Assembly (NCBI GenBank): GCA_029052085.1
Contig: JAIDJS010000130.1
Span: 1-5,542 of the forward strand
Source of the DNA: Eubacterium sp.
Lineage (GTDB): Bacteria > Bacillota > Clostridia > Oscillospirales > Acutalibacteraceae
DNA length: 5,542 nt
Reading direction: 5' to 3'
Positions within the stretch are counted from its first letter, which is position 1; every line of letters begins with the position of its first letter. The notes under the pieces were generated by a model. That model was not told the DNA's origin. It was given only the letters and a program-made list of their open reading frames with translations, and made no database searches. The position numbers were made by a program, and so were the translations under genes. This document shows, one piece after another, positions 5,510 to 5,542 of this stretch.

Positions 5510-5542
5510 AAAAAATCTCTGTAAAGCACATATGCTTTACAG
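5510..5542 (-). terminator. Intrinsic terminator of the gene beyond the right edge
   Basis: CTGTAAAGCA and TGCTTTACAG (5519-5528 and 5533-5542) form a perfect 10-bp stem with a 4-base loop, followed on the minus strand by AGA and six T. The hairpin reaches the last base of the window, so the stem may be longer. It isolates pyk from an unseen upstream gene on the same strand. Confidence 0.82.

Noticed and set aside
1..5542. A hidden accessory system, CRISPR array, tRNA or mobile element
   Set aside because: The window is filled by seven housekeeping genes on one strand with matched promoters and terminators; no repeat array, tRNA fold, transposase or integrase is visible.

Overview
This is an AT-rich stretch of chromosome from a low-GC Gram-positive bacterium, most likely a gut-type clostridium (Eubacteriales/Oscillospirales). 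That placement is inferred from protein style, strong AGGAGG-type Shine-Dalgarno (SD) sites, textbook sigma-A promoters and U-tailed intrinsic terminators; no marker fixes the genus. All seven genes lie on the minus strand and all are housekeeping genes. I see no mobile element, CRISPR array, tRNA, rRNA, toxin or defence gene, and no gene-free stretch longer than about 160 bases.

Reading in the direction of transcription (right to left), the window opens with the terminator hairpin of an unseen upstream gene (5510-5542). The first transcription unit is pyk (pyruvate kinase) and mltG (septal-type endolytic murein transglycosylase). It has a promoter at 5452-5479 and a strong terminator at 2900-2935, and the SD site of mltG lies inside the last codons of pyk. 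The second unit is thyA-folA (thymidylate synthase, dihydrofolate reductase). Its promoter at 2873-2901 abuts the mltG terminator. ThyA turns dUMP into dTMP and oxidises methylene-tetrahydrofolate to dihydrofolate, which FolA reduces again, so the pair forms a closed cycle.

The third unit is infC-rpmI-rplT (IF3, L35, L20). It has a near-consensus promoter (TTGACA, 17 bp, TAATAT) whose -35 box contains the folA stop codon. A leader of about 120 nt ends in an intrinsic terminator just before the infC SD site, and an alternative hairpin would consume one arm of that terminator. This is the architecture of the L20 leader attenuator of Firmicutes. The infC gene itself appears to start at an AUC codon. 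The operon ends at a terminator (75-107), followed by a probable promoter for the next gene off the left edge.

I found no new biological system. The points of most value are the non-canonical infC start, the details of the leader (including an inverted repeat across the promoter that could form only in read-through RNA from folA), the corrected pyk start, and unusual active-site residues in ThyA and FolA.
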